Shown piece after piece: positions 12,532-25,580 of a DNA stretch of 64,000 nucleotides (the stretch's first letter is position 1; each line of letters begins with the position of its first letter). The DNA lies in NCBI GenBank assembly GCA_020002185.1, contig CM034541.1, positions 47,110,058-47,174,057 on the forward strand, read 5' to 3'. The translations under genes were made by a program, and so were the position numbers. The notes under the pieces were generated by a model. The model saw only the letters and a list, made by a program, of their open reading frames with translations, was not told the origin of the DNA and did not search any database. This stretch comes from Paraescarpia echinospica. Taxonomy: Eukaryota; Annelida; Polychaeta; Sabellida; Siboglinidae.

Positions 12532-13075
12532 GGACACTTTCGAAAGTCCCGAATGTCTTGTCAATAACAACGTGTCTACAATGGACACTTTCGAAAGTCC
12601 CGAATGTCTTGTCAATAACAACGTGTCTACAATGGACACTTTCGAAAGTCCCGAATGTCTTGTCAATAACAACGTGTCTACAATGGACACTTTCGAAAGT
12701 CCCGAATGTCTTGTCAATAACAACGTGTCTACAATGGACACTTTCGAAAGTCCCGAATGTCTTGTCAATAACAACGTGTCTATAATGGACACTTACGAAA
12801 GTCCCGAATGTCTTGTCAATAACAACGTGTCTACAATGGACACTTTCGAAAGTCCCGAATGTCTTGTCAATAACAACGTGTCTACAATGGACACTTTCGA
12901 AAGTCCCGAATGTCTTGTCAATAACAACGTGTCTACAATGGACACTTTCGAAAGTCCCGAATGTCTTGTCAATAACAGCGTGTCTACAATGGACACTTTC
13001 GAAAGTCCCGAATGTCTTGTCAATAACAACGTGTCTATAATTTAAACTTTCGATAGTCCCGAATGTCTTGTTTGC
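12532..13075. repeat. 51-bp minisatellite, 10 units plus a diverged 11th
   Basis: The unit starts ggacactttcgaaagtcccg and ends gtgtctacaat. It includes the 10-bp palindrome ctttcgaaag. Since 51 is divisible by three, frames with 17-residue repeats remain open on both strands (177 and 185 codons); most units are identical. Openness in several frames at once, and no neighbouring exon signals, argue for a non-coding minisatellite. Confidence 0.95.
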
Positions 13076-14261
13076 ATTGGCCACTAACTGTTAATAGTAA
13101 TAACCTGGCCATAATGGACATATTGTGCAGTTTCGGCGATGTCCGTAATAGACAGGTTTTACTGTGTAAACAACTATATTGACCAAATAACGGACGCCGC
13201 CTGGTATAAAGAAACACCTTCACTGGGGTTGAGCGCGATCGCTATATGACCACATTGTACACAACAATTTCTGCTAATTGCCTGTAAATATTATCTCATA
13301 AGTTAACATGTCCCAAACAACCAACTTCCAAATAATGTGTGCAGTTGGTTCAATAAACGAACGCTCACGGATGCTAAAATATTCGACAGTATTTACTTTT
13401 TTACTTTTAGATTGGGTAACTTGCGAATGTGTGAGTAGCGTTACTTCATAATAATATATGATGATATATATAAAAAAATCACAATTTTTTTTCTTTTTAG
13501 CCCAATTTTGCGCGGTTAAAACAGAATGCAACAGACAGTCTGAAGATTTCACCACAGCTAAGCAATTAGCCTATTGTTTATCAAAAGGACTAGCATATCA
13601 TAGTAGTTATCACTATACAGACAGGTTCGATTGGGTTTTGCGAAATGTATCTGAAACGAGATGGAAAAATGGAATTGAAGAGACACCTTTAACGTTATTA
13701 GTTCAGAAGTTGCAGCTATTCCGACGAGCATGTAACATTGCGCATGCGCTATGCTGCGCGTGCCAGTGTCCGGGATACCACGCGGGCAACGAACCAAGAT
13801 CTTATCGACACGATTTCGTGTTACAGTTTGCGGCGAATTAAAAAATCCCATTATGTTTTTTTGATTTTTCGCGGCCGATTATCGCCGACATCTAGCCGAG
13901 CCCCAGCGGCGTTGTGACCCCGGTTCACATCATCACAGAATACCTTAATATAAACTAAATCACATCAAATTCTCATCGCGTAGCCGTTGGTATCGGCGCA
14001 AAATCAAATGGAATTATTGCATAAAAATACAAAGGCAATTTCGTAATGTGGCAATTTCACTAACTGTGAGTCTTATCGGAAAATCGTATGACGACACAGG
14101 GCAAAAGTTCACGGCTGATAACGCACAATTCTAAATGAACTTGGAGAGGATCGTCAACAGCCGGCAGTGGCAACGTCACGTGGGACGGGAGACTGGCGTG
14201 ACTTGTATTGCAACGAATATCTAGTATGGATTATTGATTGTTTATTTGCATTCGTATAATA
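13076..14261. other. no recognisable gene
   Basis: A plus-strand frame at 13458-13841 (127 codons, Cys-rich near its end) has no domain I recognise. The rest is unique sequence. Confidence 0.4.
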
Positions 14262-14450
14262 TGTGTGTGTGTATATACATATATATTATGCATTATATAA
14301 ACACACACATACATAGGCCTATATATATATATATATATATACATATATAATATATATATATATATATATGACGTTTTATAATATATTATATTATAATATA
14401 TTATATTATAACAATTTATGTGTGTGTATTTATATATATATATTACCCAA
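14262..14450. repeat. TA/TG-rich simple repeats with palindromes
   Basis: Runs of tgtgtg, tatata and the palindromic words ataatatattatattataa. A tgtgtgtgtata ... aacacacaca pair at 14262-14312 is itself an imperfect inverted repeat. Confidence 0.9.
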
Positions 14451-16394
14451 ATGTTTTTTTATCTAAACAACTGTTATGTTAACACTTTAAGAGGACGACA
14501 AAGCTCGGTATAAACCAAGGAGTAAGATTACCAACAAATCGATATTTATACAAGCGTATATATGTGAACATATTTAAAAGAAATATAAAACCACACGTGA
14601 TATTTGATGTGTAGCTGTCGCAATATTTAAACAACAAATATTGCGATAGGGATAAACATCTAATGAATGTTTTCCAAATGTTTACAGGCGTTTCCAAGTT
14701 TGGACATTTCGCATAGAAGTTACTCTTTTAATATTTCAGCACTACAAATCGTTTCCATGGAACATGTTTGTGAAATTCTGTTCGCGCGCTATTTTATTTT
14801 ATTCGCTTTGAGAACAAATATATTTACAATTGTCGGTGAAATATGCGGAGACTGTTAATCAGGATTAAGCCATATTCGTTGATTTTCATATTTAAATTAG
14901 TCGACCATCCGGAATGGAACAATGTATATAACATAAATGAACCGGTTATTTGGTTATTCAGAATACCACTACTACTGAACACGCGCCAAATTGCGCCATT
15001 CAGGAACGCGACTTTTTTCTGACGAATTGACAGAGAGGGAAAGTGCGTCTGAGCTAGTAAATGAGACGTACACAAAGGGATAATTGGCCAGACACAAAAT
15101 CACGACGGCTAAATTCAGCGGAAGATTGTGCCGATGTAAATTAATGCAGCGTGGATTTCTATTCTAAGTCGCGAAATCTCAACCGCTTTTTGGCCGCGTT
15201 AAACACAGGGCATGCGCGAGAACAACTTAAACATTTAAACTTTACCTTTGAGTCGCATCGCAACTTTGAAAGCTACAGTCTTTTCCGTGGGTGTGTTCGT
15301 ATCAGTCGCTGTTCTAGACAAGTAGACAACCGGGGTGTTTCTTTATATGGTAGTTCTTCCTATAAAGCCTGTATCGTACACGATACGGAAAGTGGGTCGT
15401 GTTTACATGGGCGTATTAACGTCATGTGTCTCGCTAACGGACCGAGTGTTTGTCGATTGAGCCAGCCTCACAAGGTCGAGAAGGGGTGATGCGGCATGAC
15501 TCGGAAGATGGAACTGCCAGCGGAGTCAGACGCAAGATAAATGGGAGGGGATAAAGGGCGGGCGTTCAGCCCAGACAACCCGCCCGGGTTTAGGAGTCAG
15601 CATATTGCTTTGCCATGCAAATCGTCCGCCAGCGAGGTTAAATATTTCTCGGGTAAAGCCGCAAATCCAGCGAACGCACACTGGAGGTCTACCGCGCGCG
15701 ACAGTATTCATGCACAAGTAAGCCGACAACACTTGTCGTTGTAATTGATGACGGAAAGATGACGTGACGTCGCGTAGCCGGGCCGAACGTTTCACCTGCC
15801 CTTACGCTAATGGAAATGCTGCGATGCGTTTTTATTTCGAGAAGAAAGACGTCTAACGAGGTCACGGCCTGGCGTCAAAGCGCGCCCGATAACACAGGCA
15901 GGACACGTTACAGCAACACTTCAACTTAATCATCGGCTTCGACGGCTGATGTATGTCGAACAAACCCAATTGAGACATGTCATTGTGGGATACAATACCG
16001 ATTTAATCGCAGCAGCAATGTTTTCGTCTATCTTTACGGAAGCCACCATCTGAACCCTTTCATTAGTCTCCTCGCTTCGGCGAAACCCCGCCTGCCAGCC
16101 GTCTGTGTGCTCGACCTTGGAACCTTTCTCCGAAGTCATTTAGTGACCAACATTCGTCCTCACTAACTGGCGCTGTCATGAAAATAGTATCTCGGCTGCG
16201 TGCAAAACAAAGTGTTAGACATAGTCGTGCCTTTATTATTAATACTTAATAGGTGTATTACAAAATGTTGCCATAGGCTTGTCGTGCATGGATTCGTCCT
16301 TTCGCCCATTCGCGCGTGTTTTTGCCACGCAAAATGGACAGTTTTATTCGCCTCGCTTGTCGGCTATTGTGTTGGTTCGCAGATGTAACCTGAC
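14451..16394. other. unannotated unique sequence
   Basis: Several frames of 60-112 codons (for example 15151-15489, plus) show no recognisable domain. No element ends seen. Confidence 0.4.
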
Positions 16395-16399
16395 ATGCA

Positions 16400-16434
<35 letters not shown>
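16395..16434. repeat. (GTGC)n microsatellite
   Basis: About nine gtgc units. Confidence 0.97.
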
Positions 16435-16828
16435 ACGGAATGCCGCACGCTGTAGCGGGACAGGTAACGGGTAAACGATTCGCACGGAGCTGTGGCAGTG
16501 ACACCTTGCGGCACGTGCTGCCGTTCCCACACCCGTCTCGGGTTAAGGATCAATATTTAATGACAGGTTTGCGGGGAAACCGACACTTTGATAATACAAC
16601 AACGGAACAAGTTGAGCCCGACACGAGAATGAACGTTATTTGTTTTCAGACCACGATATAGTTACGTATTTGATGCGAGATTAACACCATACTATCAACT
16701 GTCTACGTAATTATTGATAGTTTATTAATTATAATGTTCGCAAGTTGTATCGTATCATTGCTTAGTTTGTTTATATTTATAAAACAATCAACATCTACTA
16801 TGATCTACGCCAGTTATTTATCTGCATA

Positions 16829-16829
<1 letters not shown>
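16435..16829. other. no recognisable gene
   Basis: Unique sequence; nothing recognised. Confidence 0.4.
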
Positions 16830-16870
<41 letters not shown>

Positions 16871-16930
16871 AGAGAGAGAGGGATAGAAAAGGGAGAGAGA
16901 TAGACAGACAGACAGAGAGACAGAGCAACA
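16830..16930. repeat. (TA)n followed by GA/GACA-rich run
   Basis: TA dinucleotides to about 16864, then agagagag and gacaga words to 16930. Confidence 0.95.
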
Positions 16931-17142
16931 GAGAAGAAAAAGAAAACGCAAGTGAACGAAATGCGTGCATTTAAATCCGGCAAGGCCAATGTCGAAGTAT
17001 GTCCTTAATGAAATGTTAGACCTAGCACTTGTGCACATATGTGCTTACTCATAACTCAACGTGTCAAAGTTTTTTGACCGGGAATAACGCCGTTAATAGA
17101 ACTGGATTTCACCAGCGGTCGCCGTGGGTTTACTTTTACTAT

Positions 17143-17250
17143 TTGTTTGTTTGTTTATTTATTTATTTATTTATCACAAATAGTAAATCCGATTTGGTCT
17201 GATATCATGTTATTTTCGCATTTATAATATATATATATATATATATATAA
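17143..17250. repeat. short (TTTG)n, (TTTA)n and (TA)n runs
   Basis: tttg then ttta tetramers at 17143-17175 and a TA run at 17226-17250. Confidence 0.9.
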
Positions 17251-19716
17251 TTTAATTCGGTACTGCATGTTTGTGTATCGTTGAAAATAGACGTTTGCTT
17301 TAGCACGGCCCTACTTGCACCCCCGAGACACAACAAGTGTCATCTCCTGTACCGTGAACGCGGAAGTATCCCTCTACTGGCCCGTGGCGTCTGTCAGCTC
17401 CATGTCTTTCCGGTCAGACCGTAACGACGGCGTTTCGATCAACTGGATACCACATAGGCGCCAACTCAGTTCGTTCCGCCGTTGTTTCGCCGTTATTTTC
17501 CGGGATAACCCGCGACGCGAGTTCCCTCTGTATATGTTTCGATCAGCTAATTTTCTGCACCTGCGCCCGTTTTAATCGCCGTCGATTAAAATCGCCCGTA
17601 CAATGTCGGTTTCGACGTCACTTCATTGTTTGCGGGCGACGCCAACCACGTCCGTCTTGTTAGCGCTGCCAGTTCTCGGCTAGTCAGTCCCACGTGCTAA
17701 CGAGATCACTACGCCCCATTGTTTGGTCGCTGATTCAAACTTCCGCTTGTTAATGTACACTGCAAAACGTAAACAAAGACGACATTAGGCTGCATATGTC
17801 CAAAATCGACCGTCCTATCGGGGATCATTGCGCACTCGTTGTACGTGCGATTTCCATATAAACTGCTTCGGTGAAAGCGATCTTTTCAACTGCGAATCGA
17901 TCCGCTTTAGACCGGCGATTGCATTGTAAGCAATCAAGCTTTGCCGACGAATTTTCTCAGCGCGACTTGCGTGCATGATTTCGATTACAATTTACGTGTT
18001 CCTTTGTATTTTTAAGTCTTTGTTGTATTGCCGGGCGCTGGCTGAAATATTTGCAAGTCTTTAGTGAGCGTGCCACAACGGCATGTACCCGGTATTGGTT
18101 TTATCACCGCTTCAATGTTCCTACAAACGCGGGACCGCGGAAATTGCAAAAAAAATTAAATTGTGAATCTGCCAGAGGAATAATTGCGTGTAACGATCAA
18201 CTTATTATGTAGGCCTACGTCTCTTGTCAGGATGTAAATTAATTCAGAATTCATTAAAACAGCAATGACCGCGGTCACTTTCCCCACGATGGACAGTCAC
18301 TGCTCACGCCGCCTGGATTCATGTGCATGTGCAACTTGTGTGAGTTGTGCCCGCGGAAGCAACATATAGATAATCTGTCTTATATTTTGATGACAATTAA
18401 AATCAGTTCTTCCATTAAACATAATAACAAAGTGGTTAAAAAAATTGATATGCCAGTTTTCTTATAATAATAAAAGTAATCATAAAACGTTAGCGCGCAT
18501 AATCATTAATAGTTATGTTGTGGTCGTTGAGATTATGTTTGAATTAGTCGGAACGTCGACATAATAACGCTGTCGTTAACATCTCCAGCCGCTTGAATTC
18601 ACGGTTGCTCATTTAATTTCGGGCTGATGATTACATAAGTTACTTTGATGAGAGTTTTTATTAGTTGACCTTGGATCGGGATTGAGACAAGATAATAAAT
18701 GGCATTTACATATGGAAGAAGCGTACATTTGTGTTACTTATCCGTCATTTCCAGGGTAAAGAACTCCTATGGAAGACATTAATTTGTTTTAAAGAAGAAA
18801 TAAACATTTCATTTTGCCAACACTTCACAGAATATGAGAGAAATTAGCTTCATAATCGGCTAATTTCAGTTCCTGCCTACGTTGATGATGTTGTTTATAT
18901 TGAGAAAGGTTTTATCGTAATTCCCGAGTGGGACTGTGACATGAGTGTATTTACAACACTATTTTCATGAACCGATATAGCCACAGATGAATAAATTATT
19001 TTATTTGAAACCATAAAACGACATCGGCTTAATAAACATTTTATAAAAACAAGAGATACACTATTTTTTTCTAAATGCTAATAAAATTACTGGCTACGGT
19101 CGACGCTGCCGATTGTGATAGTGTTTGCCCGCGTTCTCTTTTATCTCGGAACAAAATAATTAGCTGTGCTTTGGCCTTCTGCGCATACATAAGCTTTCGA
19201 GGCCAGATAAATAGTCCAGGAATACGAGAGCCTATCATGCTACGATTGCTACCTGCGATACAAAGTAGGAGCCGCTGTGCCTTCTAAATTTCGACGAAGA
19301 GTGAAAGACAATATTTAACTTGACACATGTCATTAACAATTTACCACGTCAACGTCGATTAGACCTCAACGCATTGTTTTGTAGGCCGTAAGAGCGAGTA
19401 ATAAATATTGTTGTAATTAAATGCACGTGTTGTTTGCAGGTCGCGCGTAAAACAAAGTTCGTACTTCGCGATAACTCGTCTGATTGTGTTACAACATGTA
19501 ATTATCGGGGGAAAAAAACATTGAATCACTGTGCGGGTGTTTGGGGTATTTGTGTTTGGGGTATAACTGTTTTAAAGAACAAAAGTATTGTTCCATGTGT
19601 CTAGAAAATGTTTGATTTTTACATTTGTACTATGTGCGACATTTTGCTTCTGTAAATTTGTGACAAAGGTGGACCAACGTAATTATTATGAAAGGTCAGA
19701 TCATATATACATACGC
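17251..19716. other. unannotated, repeat-poor AT-rich sequence
   Basis: No coding domain, element terminus or RNA gene recognised. Words such as taattaat and ttaatta are frequent; that fits its base composition and may or may not reflect regulatory sequence. Confidence 0.4.
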
Positions 19717-19746
19717 ATACGCGATGTTGTAACTATTGGTATCTAA

Positions 19747-19791
<45 letters not shown>

Positions 19792-19814
19792 TATCAATAG
19801 TTACAACATCGCGT
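19717..19814. repeat. 98-bp near-perfect palindrome with (TA)n core
   Basis: Left arm 19717-19738 (atacgcgatgttgtaactat...) is the exact reverse complement of 19793-19814 apart from a couple of end positions, and the arms continue inward with small mismatches (tatctaattatttata against tataattatat) into a TA run at about 19750-19787. The sequence can fold into one long hairpin. Confidence 0.92.
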
Positions 19815-21657
19815 ATATATATCGTGAGTTTGTTTAAAACATATAACGATTCAAGTGATGGCGTTGCTGAAAAATATTGAATAACACTTATCGTAACAAT
19901 GAGTATTATAGTAAATAAAAACATTAAATAAAAATCTAAATATACCGCCAACATAAGCTGTTTTAACATTTCATTACCGTCGAGTTTATCAATCTAATGT
20001 CAATAACCTGATATTTAAGAAACCTACACGCTGTCTATATTTCAGCTTCAAAGGTTGATATTAATAAAATTAGAAACGATACCCGTGAAACGGATGACGC
20101 GTCTTCATCATCACTCGTAGGCCGCGACTAATCATCGGCTTGGCTGTCTCCGTCCCTCGTCATCCCGTTATGAACGTGACGCCTCGCCTGTCCAGTGAGT
20201 CCGTATTAAGCGATAGCAGTCGACTCTGGCGTCGGGCCAATGCGGGGAATTCTAAAACGCGAAACAGACGGCGAAATGGCATGCATGCGCATCACCCCGT
20301 TGACCCGACATTTGTCAACCGACGACATCGCCGTAGCAGGGGTGACGCACTTTTGGATAAAATATGCGTTTGCCGACGAGGCGGCCTGTTGTCACCGGGG
20401 CAGTGTGCCGATGTTTGTCCGCCGATGTAAGGGAACAAAGCGGCGAGATGTTGCTATTGTGGTTCCGAAGCTCGCGAACTACACCAGATAGAATGGACGA
20501 AAGACGTGCGTTGTACGTAACCATCTGGTGGCGAAAAGAATACAATTGACTTTCAATGGCTGTGTTTTGTGAAACTTTCCTCGAGTAGGCCTATTGTGTT
20601 TAAATTGTTTCTGGTTGTACGTGGTCACTGTGCAGTGTGCTTTGTGTACACAACGTGCGGATTTCGTGTAAATGTAACTCACTTTTTGCAACCGAAACCA
20701 GACAGTGACGACAAGCCGGAACGCAGAACGTTATTTACAAACTGCTGCGTGTTTTTTTTATTGTAAAACATACTTGCATATAAAACAATGCATTTAATGT
20801 ATGATTCAATTGTTATTCTCGCTTGTGTATCGTTGTATGTGCAGCACGTATGCGCTTATTCAAAACAGGCTCCAATTATATAGGTTAATCAAATCAAGAG
20901 TGACAGAAAAAACAACTATAAACAATCACGTCACATGAAAAAAGATAATAAATAACCGACACATGTGACGGTTAAACTACCGACACGATAGGATCTATCT
21001 CAAACAATACGAAATACGACTGATTAAAATATAAAATGTAATTTTTCACCATGGCATATCTCGCGTAATTATTTTGCTAAGCGCGTAATTAATTAAACAA
21101 TGCGCGACATTGACAATAATTAATACTCAAACGTTGACGGATATACTGTATTTAAAAAAAGTAAGGATGTGAAAGGTCACTTTTTGTGTGTATGTTATTT
21201 TTTGATAACCAACAGAGTTGTGAGGCTAGTGGAAAGACAACGGGATATTCTGACACAGACTGTTATTTTTAAATAACCAACATAATTGTGAGAATATTGA
21301 AAACACAATGTGACATTCCGATATTGCATGTTAATTTTATTTGGGACAACATTTATGCTGATCATGCATATATACATACATTTCTGCGCGGTGGCCGGCT
21401 GACAGCAGGTGGCCGTAAGGCAGAGGGGTGGATCCCGGTGGGTTTTTTTTGGTAACATCTGGCTGGGATTGTGTTCCGTGTTCATTTTCTTTAAAAAAAA
21501 TGATTGAAGAAAACTATGCAGAATCGTTAGTTTGCTACATATGACTAAAACATATTAACATGATCGAATGTGGAAAACAAATAATGATATCTCCCCGTGT
21601 TGAGAGACTCGGCGCACCTGCACACCCGCAGTGTTATTGACCGACCGCAGAATACGA
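19815..21657. other. unannotated unique sequence
   Basis: Overlapping short frames at 20140-20770 on both strands carry no recognisable domain. A gcgcggtggccggctg...gggtggatcccgg segment near 21395-21442 is weakly tRNA-like but not enough to call. Confidence 0.4.
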
Positions 21658-21704
21658 ATTTGATTGTGTACCGTCTCGTACCGCGAGACGGTACAAAATC
21701 AAAT
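21658..21704. repeat. 21-bp stem, 5-nt loop hairpin
   Basis: 21658-21678 and the reverse complement of 21684-21704 match at 20 of 21 positions, with loop taccg. The inner 12 bp (tgtaccgtctcg) pair perfectly. Function unknown. Confidence 0.93.
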
Positions 21705-24700
21705 GTGTTATTGGGAACATCTCTCTCGCTAATGATGTGGTTTGTCTGTCTCATAAAATCGTCGGCCTTACGAGCAAAGGTCGCTTCTCGGTCGTCAATA
21801 TCTTGTTGCTGTCTCGTTTCTATATCGAATGTTGTAAAGCTCCTGATTATTTCATAGTAATTCATGGTAATTTTCGTTAGGTATAACAATGGCATTACGC
21901 GTCGGACATAATTAAATATTGGGAGGGGGGCTGAGCCGGAGATTCAGCATTCCGCGCTAAAGTCAGTCATGACATCGGAACACGGAGAGGGTGAGAATCT
22001 GTTGGAGATTTTCCGCGCTGACGTTCCAAGTGGTTTCTTGATTTCCAACTCACCGCTAAGATTCTGTCGGACATGACACCAAAAGACGGGAGACGGTTGG
22101 AGACTTTCGTGGATCAACCACGAAGAGATTCGGTTTCACGTCGTAGGTTTTAACTCGGATGATGCACACCAAACATCTCAAAAATTAACTAAGTATTGAG
22201 GGCTACCGACTACACTACCGCGAAACATTACGAGTGCACGAGACTCGCGAGTCGCTATGCTGTCGTGTTAATTAATGAACGTAATTAGCTGCTAGGTCGC
22301 GTCCCGCCCATACGTGACTCGGCTGGTCGGCCTGCCGGCTTAACAGCCATCGCCGACGGGATTAACGGATTTACACCGAACGCGATTTCCTCAAATTGCC
22401 CATTAATCGCGTCACGGTCGGTGACAGAGCGAACGGCCTGTCTTCGCGTCGCGAATGTCGTCGAGGATTCCATGTTGACAACTCAAAAGCCGGACGTGGA
22501 AGCCAGACGAAGCCCCCCTAAACCCTGCCGCGATTGAACGAATCCCGCTCAGCTATCTAACCAAATCAATTATGACACCGCATCCTCGCTGAATCACACA
22601 AATGTGACATCGCTCTGGCTTATAACTGCGCGCTGGCTTATAACTATATTTTACGACCATCTTTAGCCAATGATATCGTCTTTGAGTGATGTGCGCAGAA
22701 TGCTGTGCTGGATTTTCGGTAATATATAATCTCCTGTCCAAGCCGGGATCACGCGTATTTGAGTGATGGTCAACTTCTAGCAGGCTTCCAGAACAAATGT
22801 CATTGGAAAATAATATTGTGTTTGCATGATATTACAGTTGTTAATATATCACAGCGTGCTTCTTCTAAACAGTCACAAGACAACAATTCGGCACTATTCT
22901 TATGCGCGGGTCTGTGCATGCGTGCGTGCGCGTGTATGCGTGTATGTGCATTTGCGTGCATGAATACATGTGAATTCTATATCAATACGTATACCCTATT
23001 GTATATGAATTATACAAGAACTGCACATCTGCATTAATGATTGTGCATAAATCAAAATTGTACACATCCGCCATTATTTTTTGAATAAGTACTTAATTAA
23101 ATACGAATACTGTATAATATATTTATTATTATTAAATCCGATTTTGATAGCACTAGTGCGTTATCAATAAGTACTAAATGTACAACGTTGTCAGTGATTT
23201 ATGTCTGTCCTAATAAGACATTCTTGTCACAGCATCGAGGTATATGTAATTCGTTCCCCAGACTGCGTTGAAATTGAGTGATGTTAGGTTTATGTTGGGA
23301 TTGAATAAAATTGGAACTGTCAGCTTCGCTAATTTTTCTCGCGTTGTAGGTTAGCTGATGCTTGACATATTTGTGCAAAATTATATAAACAAGGTCGTCA
23401 ACAACGGCAATGATCTAAATAAAAGTAAAATCGGTCGTCATTGGAATAATTAATAAATACGATCTGACGCCAACATTGATATTGATGGAGCCGAATATAG
23501 GAATAGCTCCGACGGAAAAGATTCGAATTGGTATAATTACAAAATAAAATTATGGCGTTGAGCATAACATGCGATCACTGAAGAGATAAATTTCGCTAAC
23601 ATGCTGTCGTCACTGAAAAAAAGGAAACAATATTTTACTAAGCGGCAAATATTACAAATATCACCAACAAATCGAAACTATAGTTGCCGGACATTCGTTT
23701 TTTGATCGGCCGCTATTGGTTATTCCCCGAATGTTATCGAGATAATACGTTCAAAATTTCACTTTGTTATTGACTGATATAACAACTGACACTAAGTTCA
23801 AAAGTTCAATATTTTGTAGGTTAATATATAACAATGTTTAGCAACTGGGACTAAGTTAAAAAATCAATGTTAGTGGCTGATTTGGAAACTGGGTCTAAGG
23901 TCAATATGTGTTCGGATGAATACCATATAATATGGTGATAATATACATCTGGCTTGGTCCACCCAACTGCGCATATCCGTGACGGCATCAAAGACGTCAT
24001 CAACAGTGAATGACAAATTCTGTTTTTCGCCGCTAGGAGAAACTGTGATTCTCGAAGTGGGAGTGATATCATAATCTCGTAAGCCTCCGTAGCAAACGGA
24101 CACGAAGGGTAAGAATTTACGGATATTGACAATGGCGTAACCATATCTAGCCACGCGGCAGGGTAATAACAACTACGAAAGCCTGGATGTCCTATTTCAA
24201 GAATACAGCGTCATCGGTTGGCCTACGAACTGGCCCATTTTCAGATATAATTCTACCAGGTATGTTTTTTGCACGGCATACGGACCGTACCTCATTTCAT
24301 AAATGCAACACCCGACCAATATCACTAAAACAACGTGATGTTAATGTCGATTTTTCACGGGACGAAATTCGACCTGACAGATCATTGCGGCGAGTAACGT
24401 CAGCGATAGGAGCGATTCTACGCGCTGTGCAAGTTACGTCAACAATGGACCATCAGCAACTCACCTTTTGTCGGCGAAGATCACGTCTGGTGAGCGACCG
24501 GCTGAAGATTTAGAGCCGCAAACGAGTGTATTACGTGTCCGTGCGTGTTTACTTAACCCGTGCCAATCACAAACTCTATCTCGTTGGTCGTTCCGGCGAT
24601 ATTAAGCGACGAACTAATAGGTCATAAATCGTGGCGCGTCTGTTGTTTTATTTTTCAACGGATATTAAGCGAAAATGAGGGCGATCTTTCGTGCGGCCGG

Positions 24701-25059
24701 AGGCTCGGTCGATAAATGAAACGTTATCCAGAGCGAATTGAATTGATGGCTCTTTTTCCGTGGTCTTGATTATCGTAATTGGTGCAGCTCGTTCTCATTC
24801 ACACGACAAGTTTGTCATCTGCGCCTTTTAACACGCTTGCTAATTAATAATAGCGTCACTCTTTAACTGAAAAGAAACAAAAAACACCTGTGTGTTTTTT
24901 CTTTTACAAACCACATATGTTGATTTTTGTTGTTAAACATTTTAGAATTATAATATCCTAAATTCATCAACACCAGACGGGAAAAGCGCGCGCACAGGGG
25001 ATATCTAATTTTGGTACGACTTCTGGGTCACCTCCCAGAAGGGGACAGTTCATTATGTA
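21705..25059. other. unannotated unique sequence
   Basis: Frames of 92-108 codons at 22759-23037, 23851-24172 and 24187-24513 have no domain I recognise. 24990-25110 contains a diverged tandem pair of about 51 bp (ttctgggtcacc...cagaaggggaca, then ttccgggtcaac...cagacggggacc). Confidence 0.4.
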
Positions 25060-25486
25060 ACTATTTCCGGGTCAACACCAGACGGGGACCGATCATTACG
25101 TTACTACTTCCAAGTTGAAAGCCATCGACTAAAGATATTAAAATGCAAGAGGTTTTTACCCTCTTCAAAATCTTTTCACCCCGATTAACGGGCACAGTAA
25201 TTCGTAACAGGAAGTCTACTGTGACTGTGTTGAACGTGGGGAATAGGACATCGTTGAACATCAAATCAAAGGGTATTTTGTCCGCATTGCCAATAAAGCT
25301 TGCTTTGAAACTGGTTGTTTTGTTTATTATTTGAACATGCTCCGGGGTCGTATCTTCCAAACTGCAAACCCCCTTACGGGTATATTAAACACAACTTAGC
25401 AGATAGTATATCTTAAAAATGGTTAGTATAGTCTTAAGAACATTAATTAATAAATGGAAAACCAGGAATAGAAAGCGTACTTTTAA
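25060..25486 (-). mobile_element. TTAA-type DNA element copy, minus orientation, right end unresolved
   Basis: Reading the minus strand from 25486: TTAA, then aaagtacgctttctattcctgg, catttattaattaatg, ttgtgtttaatata, cagtttggaaga, gagcatgttcaaat, aacaaaac and gttcaacgatgtcc follow the same order as the element at 44691-45041. After the shared cacgttc-acgcag segment the two diverge, so this copy either contains extra internal sequence or has lost its right end. A 99-codon minus-strand frame (25061-25360) lies inside. Confidence 0.75.
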
Positions 25487-25506
25487 ATTTCTAGTTGCAG
25501 GTTGAC

Positions 25507-25507
25507 A

Positions 25508-25577
<70 letters not shown>
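25507..25577. repeat. (TA)n microsatellite
   Basis: About 35 perfect TA units. Confidence 0.98.

Positions 25578-25580
<3 letters not shown>

Noticed and set aside
21395..21442. tRNA-like SINE head
   Set aside because: Only part of the A and B boxes is visible and nothing resembling a SINE body follows.
23851..24513. Pair of approximately 100-codon frames as possible exons
   Set aside because: No domain, no convincing splice context, and similar-length frames occur by chance in this window.
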